Below are positions 34,836 to 34,897 of a DNA stretch of 34,897 nucleotides, piece by piece (positions within the stretch are counted from its first letter, which is position 1; the number at the start of each line of letters is the position of its first letter). The translations under genes were made by a program, and so were the position numbers. The stretch is taken from positions 1 to 34,897 of IMG/VR virus record IMGVR_UViG_3300007734_000613. One strand, written 5' to 3'. The notes beneath the pieces are model-generated. The model searched no databases and had not been told where the DNA came from. It saw only the letters and a list, made by a program, of their open reading frames with translations. This DNA is from a virus.

Positions 34836-34897
34836 GCGGCCTCCTTCGGCACCAGGTCCAGCCATTGGCAGCCGGGTGCCTGCATGTCGATCAGAAT
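34832..34897 (-). CDS. C-terminal fragment of the Ala-rich protein that starts at 728
   Basis: The frame is open at the right edge and ends at TGA 34834-34832, giving 21 residues beginning ILIDMQAPGCQWLDLVPKEA. No start is present. From memory this is the C-terminus of the family to which the gene at 105-728 belongs; that gene lacks it. The missing piece would be the rest of the Ala-rich repeat. Together they imply that the two edges of the window adjoin on the phage map. Its stop overlaps the next ATG as ATGA. Confidence 0.65.
   Translation of the reverse strand: MLIDMQAPGCQWLDLVPKEAA

Noticed and set aside
1-34897. Diversity-generating retroelement near the fibre genes
   Set aside because: No reverse transcriptase motif (YxDD) and no template/variable repeat pair was seen.
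1-34897. CRISPR array, tRNA genes, integrase or attachment site
   Set aside because: No regularly spaced repeats, no tRNA-like cloverleaf with a GTTCRA loop, and no tyrosine or serine recombinase motifs were found by reading.

Overview
The window reads as an almost complete genome of an uncultivated, short-tailed (podovirus-like) dsDNA bacteriophage. It is G+C-rich (about two thirds by eye), so the host is probably a high-G+C bacterium; nothing in the sequence fixes the taxon. Head and tail genes follow the P22 plan: a P22-type portal (about 690 aa), a scaffold, a P22-type coat protein, a gp4-like tail accessory protein, a gp10-like DNA stabilisation protein, Gly/Ala-rich internal (ejection) proteins, and a fibre with a tailspike-like N-terminal domain. 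No integrase, DNA polymerase, tRNA, CRISPR array or reverse transcriptase was seen.

Almost every gene lies on the minus strand and is translationally coupled to the next through ATGA, GTGA or TAATG overlaps, so the genome is best read from high to low coordinates. In that order: small membrane proteins and a Cys-rich protein (34.8-34.1 kb); a recombination cassette of ERF annealing protein, YqaJ/lambda-Exo-type nuclease, a small protein with an SSB-like acidic tail, NinB and an HNH nuclease (34.1-31.6 kb); small DNA-binding proteins and a Vsr/DUF559-like nuclease (31.5-30.1 kb); a free-standing GIY-YIG nuclease with its own candidate promoter (30.0-29.6 kb); a replication initiator carrying iteron-like repeats, and a helicase-loader-like protein (29.6-28.3 kb); a run of tiny, mostly Cys-rich proteins ending in an NrdR-like zinc ribbon (28.3-24.8 kb); terminase and portal (24.7-20.6 kb); accessory proteins (20.6-18.7 kb); a promoter, structured leader and intrinsic terminator (18.6-18.4 kb); scaffold, coat, a GT41/OGT-like glycosyltransferase, neck proteins, a GNAT acetyltransferase and ejection proteins (18.4-5.4 kb); fibres (5.2-3.2 kb); a probable lysis module (3.2-1.6 kb); and an operator-like region followed by an XRE repressor (1.6-1.3 kb).

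The ends of the window appear to be neighbours on a circular (or circularly permuted) map. The minus-strand gene starting at 728 runs into an Ala-codon repeat and lacks the C-terminus expected from my recollection of its family; the last 66 bases encode just such a C-terminus. The first ~210 bases look like unrelated plus-strand coding sequence of lower G+C, joined at a (GGC)n tract, possibly an assembly chimera.

Points most worth following up: the OGT-like glycosyltransferase inside the virion operon; the promoter-leader-terminator unit just upstream of the scaffold start; the iteron cluster inside the initiator gene; the SSB-tailed small protein in the recombination cassette; a Tat-signal microprotein; a plus-strand membrane protein in the only real gap of the late operon; and the unusual number of Cys-pair microproteins. 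All functional calls are from reading the sequence; no database search was run.
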